This document shows positions 21,689 to 35,585 of a stretch of 64,000 nucleotides of DNA, one piece after another. A program made the translations under genes and the position numbers. The stretch comes from Acytostelium subglobosum LB1 (Eukaryota > Evosea > Eumycetozoa > Acytosteliales > Acytosteliaceae): contig NW_012236516.1 of the NCBI RefSeq assembly GCF_000787575.1, forward strand, positions 64,126 through 128,125, read 5' to 3'. Within the stretch, counting starts at the first letter, position 1. Each line of letters begins with the position of its first letter. The notes under the pieces are model-generated. The model was not told the DNA's origin, did not search any database, and worked only from the letters and a program-made list of their open reading frames with translations.

Positions 21689-24600
21689 ATGAAGTCAGGA
21701 TCATCATCAAGTCCAAGACTACATCTTGCTGGTATGTTGATGGATAACAGTGTTTCCAGGTGTTCTGGAAATGATATCAATCATTCACTAACTAATACAC
21801 TCAATCAATCAATCAATCTTGGAACTATTCCACAGTATTGGCATTGTTTGTTGCTTCATTGTCTTTGACTTTGGCACAGACTTGCTCGATATCACCTACT
21901 TGGAGAGATCCGGCACCTAGTCCAAATGGTCCAGTGTCCCCACCAATCATCACGGCCACACCAGCCAAGACTTTGACATTCAACACACCTGCTCAATGGC
22001 AATCATGGTCGGAGTATGGTAGTGCAGGTACATTTACTACCGCCACTGGCACTTCAAATGGTGTCTCTGTAGCTGGTACCATCAACTTCACCACGTATGA
22101 CTGGTACCCTGCTGATGAGTACTTGGTTCAGCACGATACCGTCCCCTACATCAAGGCGGGCCTTGAGCACACCTTCAACTTCACCTTCCTCAGTGGCCAA
22201 GTAGCCCAATATGGCAACACCATTGTCAACGTCACATTCATGCTCCTGCCCGTCTTTGACACAAATGTCCCTGCCGACTCCCGTTACACCACTGGCTTCA
22301 CATCTGTCATCTACCAACACACATTCACTGGTACGTTTGGTCAGACTACTCAATGGATGGCACTCAGCCACAAGTTCACACCCGTCTCAGACATTGCCGC
22401 ATCTGTCTTGGTCGTGCGTTTGATCTTCACTGACAAAGTCACCAAGTTCAACTGGTTCATCAAGTCTTCATCGATCTCCTACCCACCATACCCCATCACG
22501 ATCTCACCATTGCTCCCATCATACAGTGAGTTGGTGACCATCCCAAATCAGCCAACAACTACTGTGCCACAGAGCCTCAGCTCATGTCCACATAATCAGA
22601 CAGGATTACAACATTGGCACAACCCAGCAATCTGGCCTACTGGAGTCATGCCATCCCCAGCAGGCACGATCACACTCCCAGCCAACACCAAGGTGTTGAT
22701 CTCATCATGTTCAATCAACTCCAATGTGATCTACTCAAAGATTGTGATCCCAGCAACAAGTCAATTGATCTTCTCTGATGCCAACATCACTGTGAGAGTG
22801 AAGGACATTGTTGTTCAAGGTCAACTCTGGATTGGAAGTTCAACATGTCGAATGAATGGCAACATCACGTTGATCTTCCATGGAACCAAGTCCACTGCCA
22901 ACACACTTGGCACCAATGTTGGAACCAAGGGTATCTATGTGCCCACTGGTGGATTCGCAAGCATTCATGGCAAGCAATACACACCAACATGGTCACGTCT
23001 GGCACAGACTGCATTCCCAGGCGACTATGTCATCGCACTTCAGAGCGCAGTCAACTGGGAGGTTGGTCAAAAGGTTGTGATAACAACTTCTCGTATCGAG
23101 GATGACTTCACATTGGAGAATGAGGTGTTGACCATCGCTGCCATCAATGGTCGCGTTATCCAGTTCACCACACCACTCAAGTTCTATCATTATGCTGGAT
23201 TGGAGTATCAAGTTGAGGTTGGTCTGTTGTCTCGTCGCATCAATCTTCAGAGTCATGCACCAGACACAACTGGCAGCTTTGGTGGACATGTGTTGATCAC
23301 TGGTGAGGCTCAACTTGCTGGTGTTGCAGGCACTCGCATGGGACAACAGAACATCATTGGACGTTATCCATTCCATTTCCACATGGCCAAGACTGTGAAG
23401 AAGTCATACATCACTGATTGTGCTGTGGTCAGCTCATTCTATCGTTGTTACACCATCCACGCCACCAACAATCTCACCGTCTCAAACAATGTTGCCTATG
23501 ATGCATCTGGTCATTGTTACTACATTGAGGATGGTGTTGAAGAGAACAACACACTCAGCTACAACTTGGCCGCCTTCATCCACTACATTTTGGTGCCTGC
23601 CAATGGTTATGGTCAAGGTGGTGACTACTATGCCGCCAATGCTTCGCTTGCCCAGCCAGCAGATATCACAGCCAGTGGCTTCTACATCACCAACTGTTAC
23701 AACACATTCATTGGCAATGCTGCCTCTGGTGGATGGGGTGGCTTCAGCATCCCCAATTTGATCAAGCCCATTGGACCCAGCAGGACCGTGGACATCGTAC
23801 CCCAACAGCGTCCATTCATCAAGTTCGAAGGCAATACAGCACACTCCACTGGCTACTATTGGGCCTTTGGCTCGTGCATCTATGTTGGTGGTCGTTTGTG
23901 GGAGGACCCTGATCAGGCCAACCAACTCCAGTACATCTCTGGAAGGAATGAGCGTGACACATGGGACGTGTACGGAACTGGCGACGCTACCTACCTTCGC
24001 TTCAACAACACCAAGGCATTCTTGACCACTGGTCAGGCCATCTCTCACTGGGGCACTCGTGTCGAGGTCACTGCCTACGAGGGACATGATGTTGGACGTG
24101 CTGGATCACTCTTTGGCCAGGCTTGGCTTAACAATGCAATCGTCAATGGCATGTCAGGCAACCCATTCGCTCAAGGTCCTGGATACCATCGTCAGGGCTT
24201 CATGATGTACGACACCCTGGTGCAGACCATCTTGACCAACATTAACTTTAGGAACTACATCCACAACCCAACGGTCGACTCGATTGACCAGGACAATGTG
24301 GTTTTCATCTCGCTCACTCACTCTGATATCTACAAGCCACAGGGCATCTCTGCCACTCGCAATATCACCTACACCAACATCAACGCCGCACAGATCCTTG
24401 GCCACTACGTCGCCGACACTGGCTCATCGCGCTTCTTCAACTACATCGACTGGGATGGCAGCACAACGCTCAACTACCCCAACAAGACACTGGTTGGCTC
24501 GCACTCCAACTGGTGGAACCACGATGAGAACTGCTCATTCAATCGCTTTGGACTTGGAGTCTGGATCTGCTCGCCCAAGCGACAAGAGGTCGAGGTGGCT

Positions 24601-25212
24601 GCCCTCGACGTGCTCATTGACGGTCTGCTCAACTTCAACGACACTCTCGAAGATGGCTACCCTCCCGAGAACTACATTGGCACGTACTACCTGTTTGGTC
24701 GCGGCATCACTGATCGTCGCTCAATGCCCGCCACACAGAACCCTGGCATCACTGGAATCTCCAACATGGGCTGGTACCTCTATGTCAAGCAGGGATCACC
24801 CGTGACACACAAGATCAATGTGTTCCAGGTACCACACGGACACTGGGTGCTCTACTCCATGTCGTTCCCTGCCGGAACCACCTTCTCGATCACCACCACT
24901 CATCCATGGAATGTCGATGGCAACCGCACTGTCACAGTCGTGACCTCGCTCGACCAGGTGATCAATGGTGATGGCACCAAGTACTACTTTGATCAGACTC
25001 ATCTGTTTGTCAAGATCGTCGACTTTGCCGTCACAGACCCTGCCAGCAACGAGTTCACTCGCTCTGGTGTCACTGTGTATGACACCCCAATGCCCTACAT
25101 CTGGTTCGACCAGCTCACCTACCACTTCACCGCCAACTGTCCTGCATCATCCATCGTCAACTACCCCTATGGCCAGTTCTGCCAAGTCTCTGATGTGTTG
25201 CCATACTACTAA
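21689..25212 (+). CDS. Secreted G8-domain beta-helix protein, copy 1 (CEMIP-like)
   Basis: Two exons, 21689-21731 and 21836-25212, phase-1 intron (GTATGT...CACAG); 1139 residues. Splicing builds a signal peptide (about 1-29, LHLAVLALFVASLSLTLA) before QTCSIS. An N-terminal beta-rich region (30-245) leads to a G8 domain (about 265-390) opening CPHNQTGLQHWHNPAIWPTG. Next is a right-handed beta-helix with GRYPFHFHMAKTVKKSY, FYRCYTIHATNNLTVSNN and GHCYYIEDGVEENN, closely resembling the matching segment of animal CEMIP/CEMIP2, known for hyaluronan breakdown. Many N-glycosylation sequons are present. No membrane anchor is seen, so it should be extracellular. Substrate is unknown; dictyostelid matrix polysaccharide or glycoprotein binding or cleavage is an inference. 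Its paralog lies at 27.4 kb. Confidence 0.9.
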
Positions 25213-25371
25213 TCATTCAACTAAATAAATATGATTATCCTAACTCTAATTGATTGCCAGTGGATTTAGTTTGGAATATTATTTATGTGCAGGAGTATGG
25301 TTGTCCAGGTGTACCATCCTGGATGGACAACATGGCAATACCTTTGTTGAGTGGCTGACCTTCTTTGTGTC

Positions 25372-25380
25372 CTATTTTGC

Positions 25381-25427
<47 letters not shown>

Positions 25428-25946
25428 TTGTTGTTGTTGTTGTTGTTTCTTTTGCTGTCTTGTACTTTTTAGTACAGAAGGCTTTCCATTTAACTTCAGA
25501 CCTTATTGCATCTTCAGCGCCTTGACTTGTCAGCACAGAGGTAGTCGGGTAGACAAGGGGAAGTCCGTTTTTAGCCTTTTCTTTTATGATCGCATCATTG
25601 ATCATTTTCATCTTGTTTGAATCGATGGTGCACCATTCAGTATGACATGGTAGTCCCAATGATGATTTGGCAAACTTTTTATCTACACTAATGCCTACAT
25701 TTCTTGCTCTCTTCTCTGTCGCCAAAATACCATCAGTGCAAGTGGGATGCATCTGCATTATCCACAATATTATTGGTTTGTGGAGTCTTCCACCTGGAGT
25801 CTTCTTGATACTTTGTATCACCGCTTTGGCTCGTTCTTCAGGCTCTTNCTAGCTCTGTCATTCCTACCTTGATGAGGTGGTGTGTAGTCTTGCATTTTCC
25901 ATCTTTCTTATCGATGACATCATAGTCATAATATGGAAAACTAATA

Positions 25947-25977
<31 letters not shown>

Positions 25978-26276
25978 TAAACAATCATTTAAGTTAGTTA
26001 GTTAGTTATGGTTGTCATCACATCATTTGTCTTGTTGCTATATATTGGGTGTTGGATAATGAATTATACATACTGGATAAAGTAGAAGTGAGTTGGAGGT
26101 CTTAAACACGCAATGATGTTCTTTTCCAAACTCCATGATGCTCCAGTTGTGCTATCTATTGCTTTACCACGAGCCTCAGTTGTATTGAGATGTTTTAGTA
26201 CCTCATTTGGTGTCTTCCAAAACAACCTCACAACTTTCTCTATCTCTTCTTTTGTGAGTGTGTCTTTATCTTTCAT
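25372..26276 (-). CDS. T5orf172/GIY-YIG-like protein with poly-Thr tail
   Basis: Minus strand; exon 1 26276-26074, exon 2 25940-25372, 133 nt phase-2 intron (GTATGT...TTAG) containing a (CAAT)n run. The ATG at 26276 follows an A-rich leader. Exon 2 reads PYYDYDVIDKKDGK, HHLIKVGMTEL, RAKAV, ILATEKRAR and CHTEWCTID, the spacing expected of the T5orf172 branch of the GIY-YIG superfamily (KIGxT, R, E, EWF). Exon 1 (MKDKDTLTKEEIEKVVRLFW) is a helical head. The C-terminus is a run of about 20 Thr encoded by (ACA)n. A single N at 25848 would shift the frame; leaving it out gives one continuous 256-residue frame, so it is probably a consensus artefact. Family members are putative nucleases or DNA binders; activity here is untested. 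Confidence 0.6.
25380..25447. repeat. (TTG)n trinucleotide run
   Basis: About 22 near-perfect GTT units with one TTT interruption. They encode the Thr run of the minus-strand T5orf172-like protein and are likely length-variable. Confidence 0.85.
25946..25977. repeat. (CAAT)n run inside an intron
   Basis: About eight tandem TCAA/CAAT units within the intron of the T5orf172-like gene. This is one of the longest examples of the tetranucleotide that recurs through introns and spacers of this window. Confidence 0.8.
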
Positions 26277-26486
26277 TGTTTTTGTTTCTTTTGTTGTTGT
26301 TGTTCTATAACTATGGTTGTAGTATGTGAATGATAGGTAAAGGAGTGATAAATATAATAATTGAAGTTTGAGTTCACCAAAGTGAACATCACCCAAAGCA
26401 TGTCTTCTCAATCCTATTAATGAAATTTCATGAACACTTTGACTCACAGAATTGAGCTCAAAGAAGTGATCTCATCAAAGGAGGTG

Positions 26487-26855
26487 ATAATAGTGTATTG
26501 CTTGCCATGAATGCTTGCGAATCCACCAGTTGGCACATAGATTCCTACTCCCGTGCCAAGTGTGTTGGCAGTGGACTTTGCACCAAGGAAGATCAATGTG
26601 ATGTTTCCATTCATTCGACATGTTGAACTTCCAATCCAGAGTTGACCTTTAACGACAATGTCCTTCACTCTCACAGTGATGTTGCCATCGGAGAAGATCA
26701 AATTGACTTGTTGCTGGGATCACAATCTTTGAGTAGATCACATTGGAGTTGATTGCATTGGGTACCACTTCACCACCAACTGTCAAGCATCAACCATTGA
26801 CAACTACTCCTATGGCCAGTTTTGCCAAGTCTCTGATGTGTTGCCATTCTATTGA
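26487..26855. pseudogene. Rearranged G8 gene fragment
   Basis: Two pieces of the neighbouring G8 genes abut head to head. From about 26756 down to 26487 (minus strand) there is sequence very like the G8 core of both copies (FSDGNITVRVKDIVVKGQLW, CRMNGNITLIF), with an extra T in the run before GATCTTCTC that breaks frame upstream and a missing residue pair near GVGIYVP. From 26764 to 26855 (plus strand) there is the C-terminal tail (YHFTTNCQAS, GQFCQVSDVLPFY, TGA). About 900 codons in between are absent. This is a host-gene relic left by duplication, internal deletion and inversion, not a functional gene. Confidence 0.85.
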
Positions 26856-27350
26856 TCAATGAAATAAATGATAACCCAGTCTAGTTGTTATGAATATTAC
26901 GATGGCAAATATATCGCATCATTTGATGTGGCTGCATCATTTTAAAGCCGAATAGTATGAGGATCATCATCAACCCAATGAAAGCCATCAATCCATCCAC
27001 AACACCTTTGAAGTCGGTCGGTCTGTGGTTTCCCAAATCATGACTTGCCAATCTTGACATGTGATGGGTTTAGTACATCAAAATATCTGGCATCTTGAGA
27101 GTGCCCTTTGGCGTTTGGTCCTCGTTGGTGGGGGCGAGATGTGGAGGGGTGCCAAAGTCGACAGGTGTCAAAGTCCTTAGACGAATGAATCTGATTGATT
27201 GATTCCAAGTAGAAGGTCAGAGACAAGAAGATATCTATTATCATAAAGTATATATTGTGAGACATATTGACTCGAATGACACCTCAAGATCAATTATTTC
27301 ATCGACACTCATTGATCATTCTATTTATCTTGATATTTTAGTTGTTCAAA
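26856..27350. other. Spacer upstream of G8 copy 2
   Basis: Follows the pseudogene tail, which still has a diverged copy of the G8 3' end (AAATAAAT near 26864). The rest should hold the promoter of the second G8 gene. No gene is seen. Confidence 0.4.
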
Positions 27351-30300
27351 ATGAAGATAGATAAACTTCTGAAACTCTCATGTATGTTACGTTACCAACC
27401 AACCATCTACTTCCTTACCAATCAGTTTAACAAAATCCAAACTTCAACCACTTCAAGTGATCACATGATCACTCAATCATACACCCACTCGATCAATCAA
27501 TCAATATATTAATAACAAACAATCAATCATTCATTAGTTCTTGTACTTTCAGTTACGCTGACTGTTACATTGGCACAGACATGTTCGATTTCAGCTACTT
27601 GGAGAGACCCTGCGCCAAACCCTAATGGTCCAGTTTCACCTTCAGTGATCACGGCCAACCCAGCCAAGACCTTGACTTTCAACACACCCATCCAATGGCA
27701 AGCATGGACCGAGTTTGGTAACTCTGGTGCCTTCTCGACCGCCACCGGCTCATCCAACGGTGTCTCTGTTGCCGGTGCCATCAACTTTACAACATTCGAC
27801 TGGTACCCATCCACCCAGTTCCTCGTCCAACGCGACACCATACCCTACCTTCGAGGCGGAGTTGAGCACACTTTCAACTTCACCTTCCTCAGCGGCCAGG
27901 CACCAGACTTTGGCAACACCCTTGCCAATGTCACATTCATGCTCGTCCCACTCTTTGACACTGGTGTTGATGTAGGTGATCGCTACCTCTCTGGCTTCGA
28001 CTCTGTCTACTACCAACACACGTTCACTGGCAACCTCGCCCAGACTACGCAGTGGATGGCACTCAGCCACAAGTTTACGCCCGCCTCAGACATCCTCTCG
28101 TCGATCCTAGTCGTGCGCTGGATCTTCACCACCAGTGTAGTCAAGTACAACTGGTTCATCAAGTCATCTTTGTTGGCCTACCCCGAGTACCCCATCACAA
28201 TCGCACCTCTACTCCCATCATACAGCGAGCTGGTTACCATCCCAAACCAGCCCACGACGACCGTACCACAGAGTCTGAGCTCATGTCCACACAATCAGAC
28301 CGGTCTCAAGCATTGGCACAACCCAGCTATCTGGCCAAATGGAGTTATGCCATCGCCAACCTCGACAATCACACTCCCAGCCAACTCCAAAGTACTGATC
28401 TCATCATGTTCAATCAACTCCAATGTGATCTACTCAAAGATTGTGATCCCAGCAACAAGTCAATTGATCTTCTCTGATGCCAATATCACTGTGAGAGTGA
28501 AGGACATTGTCGTTCAGGGTCAACTCTGGATTGGAAGTTCAACATGTCGAATGAATGGCAACATCACATTGATCTTCCATGGTGCAAAGTCCACAGCCAA
28601 CACACTGGGCACGGGAGTAGGTACCAAGGGTATCTATGTGCCCACTGGTGGATTCGCAAGCATTCATGGCAAGCAATACACACCAACATGGTCACGTCTT
28701 GCTCAGACCGCATTCCCAGGCGACTATGTGATCGCACTTCAGAGCCCTGTGAACTGGGAGGTTGGCCAAAAGGTTGTGATCACGACATCTCGTATCGAAG
28801 ATGACTTCACATTGGAGAATGAAGTGTTGACCATCGCAGCAGTCAATGGTCGCGTCGTCCAGTTCACCACACCACTCAAGTTCTATCATTATGCTGGATT
28901 GGAGTATCAAGTTGAGGTTGGTCTGTTGTCTCGTCGCATCAATCTTCAGAGTCATGCACCAGACACAACTGGCAGCTTTGGTGGACATGTATTGATCACT
29001 GGTGAGGCCCAACTTGCTGGTGTGGCCGGCACTCGCATGGGACAACAGAACATCATTGGACGTTATCCATTCCATTTCCACATGGCCAAGACTGTGAAGA
29101 AGTCATACATCACTGATTGTTCTGTGGTCAGCTCATTCTATCGTTGTTACACCATCCACGCCACCAACAATCTCACCGTCTCAAACAATGTTGCCTATGA
29201 TGCATCGGGTCATTGTTATTACATTGAGGATGGTGTTGAAGAGAACAACACACTCAGCTACAACCTCGCGGCATTCATTCATTACATTCTCGCACCTGCT
29301 AATGGATACGGACAGAGTGGCGAGTACTACGCAGCACAGACCGGTCTGGCCCAACCAGCAGATATCACAGCCAGTGGCTTCTACATCACCAACTGTTACA
29401 ACACATTCATTGGCAATGCTGCCTCTGGTGGATGGGGTGGCTTCAGCATCCCCAATTTGATCAAGCCCATTGGACCCAGCAGGACAGTCAACATCGCCCC
29501 TCATGAGCGTCCATTCATCAAGTTCGAAGGCAACACCGCTCACTCAACCGGTTACTACTGGCCATTCGGTTCGTGTATCTATGTTGGAGGTCGTCTCTGG
29601 GAGGACCCTGATCAGGCCAACCTGCTTCAATATGTCTCTGGCAGGAATGAGCGTGATACCCTGGATACCTACGGTACTGGCCAGGCAACATTCTTGCGAT
29701 TCAACAACACCAAGACCTTCCTGACCACCGGCCAGGCTGTGTCCCATTGGGGCTACCGTGTCGAGGTCCACACGTATGAGGGCCATGATGTTGGACGTGC
29801 CGGATCACTCTTTGGCATGGCCTGGCTCAACAATGCCATCGTCAATGGCAAGTCTGGCAACCCATTCGCTCAAGGCACCAAGTACCATCGTCAGGGCTTC
29901 ATGATGTATGACACATTGGTCATGACATTGTTGACCAACATCAACTTTAGGAACTACGAGCACAACCCCAAAGCCGAGTTCATTGATGAAGACAACGTGG
30001 TGTTCATCTCGCTCACTCACACCGACATCTACAAGCCACAGGGCATCTCAGCCGTGCGCAACATCACCTACACCAACGTCAACCCCACCCAGATCATGGG
30101 CCACTTTGTTCAGAACACTGGCTCATCGCGCTTCTTCAACTACATCGACTGGGATGGAAGCACCACCCTCAACTACCCAAACAAGACCCTGGTCGGCTCG
30201 CACTCCAACTGGTGGAACCACGACGAGAACTGTTCTTTCAATCGTTATGGACTTGGCGTCTGGATCTGCTCGCCCAAGCGACCAGAGGTCGAGATTGCTG

Positions 30301-30902
30301 CTATGGACGTGCTCATTGATGGCCTGCTCGAGTACATCAACGATGGATTCCCTCCCGAGAACTACATTGGCACGTACTACCTCTTTGGTCATGGCATCAC
30401 TGATCGTCGCTCGATGCCCGTCACACAGAACCCTGGTATCACTGGTGTCTCCAACATGGGCTGGTACCTCTACGTCAACCAAGGCTCACCCGCCAAGCAC
30501 AAGATCAACGTGTTCCAGGTCACATCAGGACACTGGGTGCTCTACTCCATGTCATTCCCAGCCGGCACCACGTTTGATGTGAGGACCGTGCATCCATGGG
30601 AGGATGTTTACAATCGTACTGTGACCCCAGTGACGTCACTCGATCAGGTGATCAATGGCGATGGCACCAAGTACTACTTTGATCAGACTCATCTCTTTGT
30701 CAAGATCATCGACTTCACCATCACTGACCCACTGCGCAAGGAGTTCACTCGCTCAGGTGCCACAGTCTACGACACCAACTTGCCCTTCTCCTACTTTGAT
30801 CAGCTCTCCTACCACATCACTGCCAACTGTCCCGCCTCCACCATCGTCAACTACCCCTATGGCAACTTCTGTCAAGTGCCAGACGTGTTGCCCTACTACT
30901 AA
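27351..30902 (+). CDS. Secreted G8-domain beta-helix protein, copy 2 (CEMIP-like)
   Basis: Two exons, 27351-27381 and 27538-30902, 156 nt phase-1 intron (GTATGT...TTAG); 1131 residues. The short first exon MKIDKLLKLS joins FLVLSVTLTVTLAQTC to form the signal peptide. The rest aligns end to end with copy 1: the same G8 start (GLKHWHNPAIWPNG), beta-helix motifs (GRYPFHFHMAKTVKKSY, GHCYYIEDGVEENN) and tail (FCQVPDVLPYY). Long central stretches are nearly identical at DNA level, while the first 230 residues and parts after residue 690 have diverged. An AATAAA at 30979 follows the stop. It converges on hpd with only 88 bp between stops. Function inferred as for copy 1. Confidence 0.9.
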
Positions 30903-30990
30903 TCAATCAATCAATCTTGTGCCGCCATCCAATTTGGATTGGCTGATCCTTTCATTCTTTCCATTCATTCCATCCATTCAATAAAGATAA

Positions 30991-32356
<1,366 letters not shown>

Positions 32357-33669
32357 GATCTTAATATATTGAATCAAAGCTAAGCTTAGTTTGCGATGGA
32401 GGCAATGAATGATCGTGGAGGGTAGAGTATTTATATGACTTGTAGGTGGTGGAGGGCAAGGTACGATTGTTGCTGGTCTGAGACTGGCTGACTGGCCGAC
32501 TGACTGACCGGATGACTGACTGACGACTGACTGCGACTGACTGGATGCACGGTGCTGTGTCGGTCGGCAACAATCCATCCGTGGTATTTGCGCGCACACC
32601 TTCATTCCACATTCATTATAACCCTGAGAGCATTGTTGACCAACATTGCTTGCTTGCTTATTGCTTATGATAAGCTGATAAGGTGTTGTTGTTGTTGACA
32701 CGACATGACATTTGTTTGATTGATTGATTGATTGATTGAGAGTGATGATGTGTGGGGTGGGTAGTGAAGGTGAAGGATGGTGAAGATGATGAAGATGATG
32801 ATGCACAGTTGGATCATAGCATACTATGTGGATTGCATTGTAGATTGACGAGCATGAGACTAGTGACTGGGCTCGACTCGCGTGCCTGTTGGCCGGCTGT
32901 TGACCAAACACCTGCTCACTCCCTCACAACTCCTACTTCAACTTCACTTCAATTCAAGCAATCCGTCGCATATGCATTAGTGACGTAAGTTGTCCGATCG
33001 TCTGTGTTTGTTGGGGCAAACATGATTTGAGTAAGATAGATAGATACACGCTTACGTATCTGTATTTGTATCTGTATCTGTGTATATGTTGTGTGGGTGT
33101 GTGTGTGAATGAATCAATGAACATCACTTCATTTCACTTTGAGCTCAATCCTCTTTACACCTTGAGTTACCCACCCACACACTTACATTCAATCAATCAA
33201 TCAATCTTCGACAAACACACTCTATTAGTCATGATCAGAGTTGATAATCTGATCACCATTACTTTGAATAAGTGTTGTGAATTTATACCAACCAATCGTG
33301 TATTAATGTGTAAGTGGTCTAAGTGAGTGTATGTTATTGTTGTTGTCTGTATCTGTCTGTGTGTGTGTCAATGAATGAATAATAATCCAATCAAATTGAT
33401 TAATCAATCAATCAATCAATCAATCAATTTATTATTACTTTTGGGCACCATCCACTTCATCCGGCTTTATTGGATGCGAACAATTAATATTATTATTTTA
33501 TTTTTATTTATATTATACATTGTAATGACGTCGGAATATATGGCCAATGTTACAAATGTAAGGTAATATTTGATTTGATTGATTGTTGTTTGTTTGACTA
33601 GTCAATGATCGTTGAACTTCCTTCCATCTCATACTTCCCCACCTCTTGTCCAAAGTTCGAACATGTCGA

Positions 33670-33706
<37 letters not shown>

Positions 33707-33745
33707 ACATTGAATCAATCAATCAATCAATGATTGGAGATAACG
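32357..33745. other. 1.4 kb divergent promoter region
   Basis: This spacer separates hpd (-) and FNIP gene F (+). It holds an (ATTG)n run (about 32714-32739), GACTGACT runs (32485-32545), TCTGTATCTG repeats near 33055-33080, a (CAAT)n block (33404-33428) and a (CA)n microsatellite. Open frames are low-complexity. No gene is recognised. Confidence 0.5.
33672..33700. repeat. (CA)n microsatellite
   Basis: About 14 CA units, 46 nt upstream of the ATG of FNIP gene F, so it may lie in its leader or core promoter. Confidence 0.85.
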
Positions 33746-35423
33746 ATGGATACACTTCAATTCAGATTGATACAACATATATTGTCATTCATTGATCGTG
33801 ATGCTGATCGTTTTATGGTGACATTGGTGTGTAGACGTCTGTTTGAATGTCGGCATCAATATCTTCGCTTGAACGAGGTCAATCACAGTCACCAATTGAC
33901 TCACAGATCATATTGGTACAACGATCAAGATGTCAGACTTCAATCATATCGTGATATAATCAGGTATCAATTCGACAACACTGGAAAGATGTTTGTGGAG
34001 GTCAATGTTCTGACTCCCGCGACACCCAGCAGCAAGACCGATGCTAATGTCCAAGCAATGATGGATCCCAACGCGCCCTATTATGTCGGTATGTCATGCG
34101 ATGCCATGTGATATCGCTATTGACCTAGGTCTAACAAACAAACAAACAAACATAGATGGTAGAGATGTCGTCAAATGGACGAGTCACAGACTATTTGGAG
34201 CGAATAACATTGGTCGTATAGAGTTCACAGAGTCTGATGATTATGCATTCGATTCAACATTCTGGAGCCACGTCAATGTAAATGACCTTATGGCTAAGAT
34301 GTCGGCTCGATCAGTCGTGCTGGCATTCAATATGGTGCGCAGTCTAACGTTCTCAATATGTCATGTCCCATTGACAACATTGGTGTTACAACTCGGCCAA
34401 GATGATCAGATGCCCAACTGCACTATGCTCCCATGCACATTGACTGAACTAACAATTGGTGGACAGTTCAACTCAACACTTGGTGCTCTGCCAGACAATC
34501 TGATAACATTGAAACTTATGGTCGACATCCCGATTGCACCAGGGACTCTCCCACTCCGTCTCAGGAGTATATTCTTTGGAGGAGAATTCAATCAACCGAT
34601 TGCCGATGGAACATTCCCGCCAACCCTAGAGAGAGTACACTTTGGTGGATCCTTTGATCAACCACTCACCAGCACCAACCTTCCTGAATCGGTCACCGAT
34701 GTCACTCTGATCAATTCATATTACCGCCATCCATTCAGTCATCGTGCATGTGTCAAACTAATAATGCGAAGGGATACAATCTTTGCTCCTGGCATCGTCT
34801 TTCCCAACCTCACGCAACTGGAAACACTAGTGAGTGCTGATGTTCTGATCCCATCCACGTTCCCAGCACTCAGATCACTTGATTACCATGTTTGGAATTA
34901 CCTTGAGATGGACTACTCGACACTTCCTCACACACTGACTGAACTTAATACCAATGTGGGGCGACAAATCACTTCATTCCCTCATGGACTCGATCATTTG
35001 TACCTTCGATGTAGTGGGTCTGGCTTCAGATTGACCAACACGACATTGCCTCGATCACTCCGATCACTCTCACTCTTCGCCTATAAACATCCAATCGAAG
35101 CTGAATTGCTTCCAGCGACACTCACATCACTCACTACGATCAATTGTAAGCATGTACTTGATCCAAGACAGATACCGCCGTCAATACATACATTGAGCAT
35201 CAGACTCCAGCCGGTGGATACCAAGCATTTGGCACAGGTGTTGGCAACTACATCATTGTTTAGCATCATTTTATCTGATAGGGGTAGCTTCTACCACGAG
35301 CTGTATCGAATCAGTGACACACTCTTCCTCAAGTATGAACATTCCATTCTCTTCAGGGTGACTGAATGTGCATTCATTGACATTGACTCAATCATTGCAT
35401 TGTACCATAAATCAAAAGATTAA
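33746..35423 (+). CDS. F-box/FNIP repeat protein F (inverted paralog of C)
   Basis: Plus strand; exons 33746-34088 and 34156-35423, 67 nt phase-1 intron (GTATGT...ATAG); 536 residues. The head MDTLQFRLIQHILSFIDRDAD is nearly identical to gene C, including the nucleotides before the ATG (GGAGATAACG). Exon 2 starts GRDVVKWTSHRLFGANNIG and carries FNIP units (GGEFNQPI, GGSFDQPL) and the shared tail LYRISDTLFLKY...DIDSIIALYHK. Relative to C it has an exon 1 extension (TPATPSSKTDANVQAMMDPN). It is the only FNIP gene on the plus strand, 26 kb from C. A TGGAATCATTCCA palindrome starts 19 nt after its stop. Confidence 0.87.
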
Positions 35424-35585
35424 CTCAACTTTAACACTTTCTGGAATCATTCCAATCACCCACTTGCTCACTCTATCAAATCGACTTTTCCACTTTTTTG
35501 TTCCAATCAAATTATTATTACTTTGAAAGACATATTGAATAGATAGAGATAAGAGAGAGATAAGAGAGAATAGATATGCAGCATC

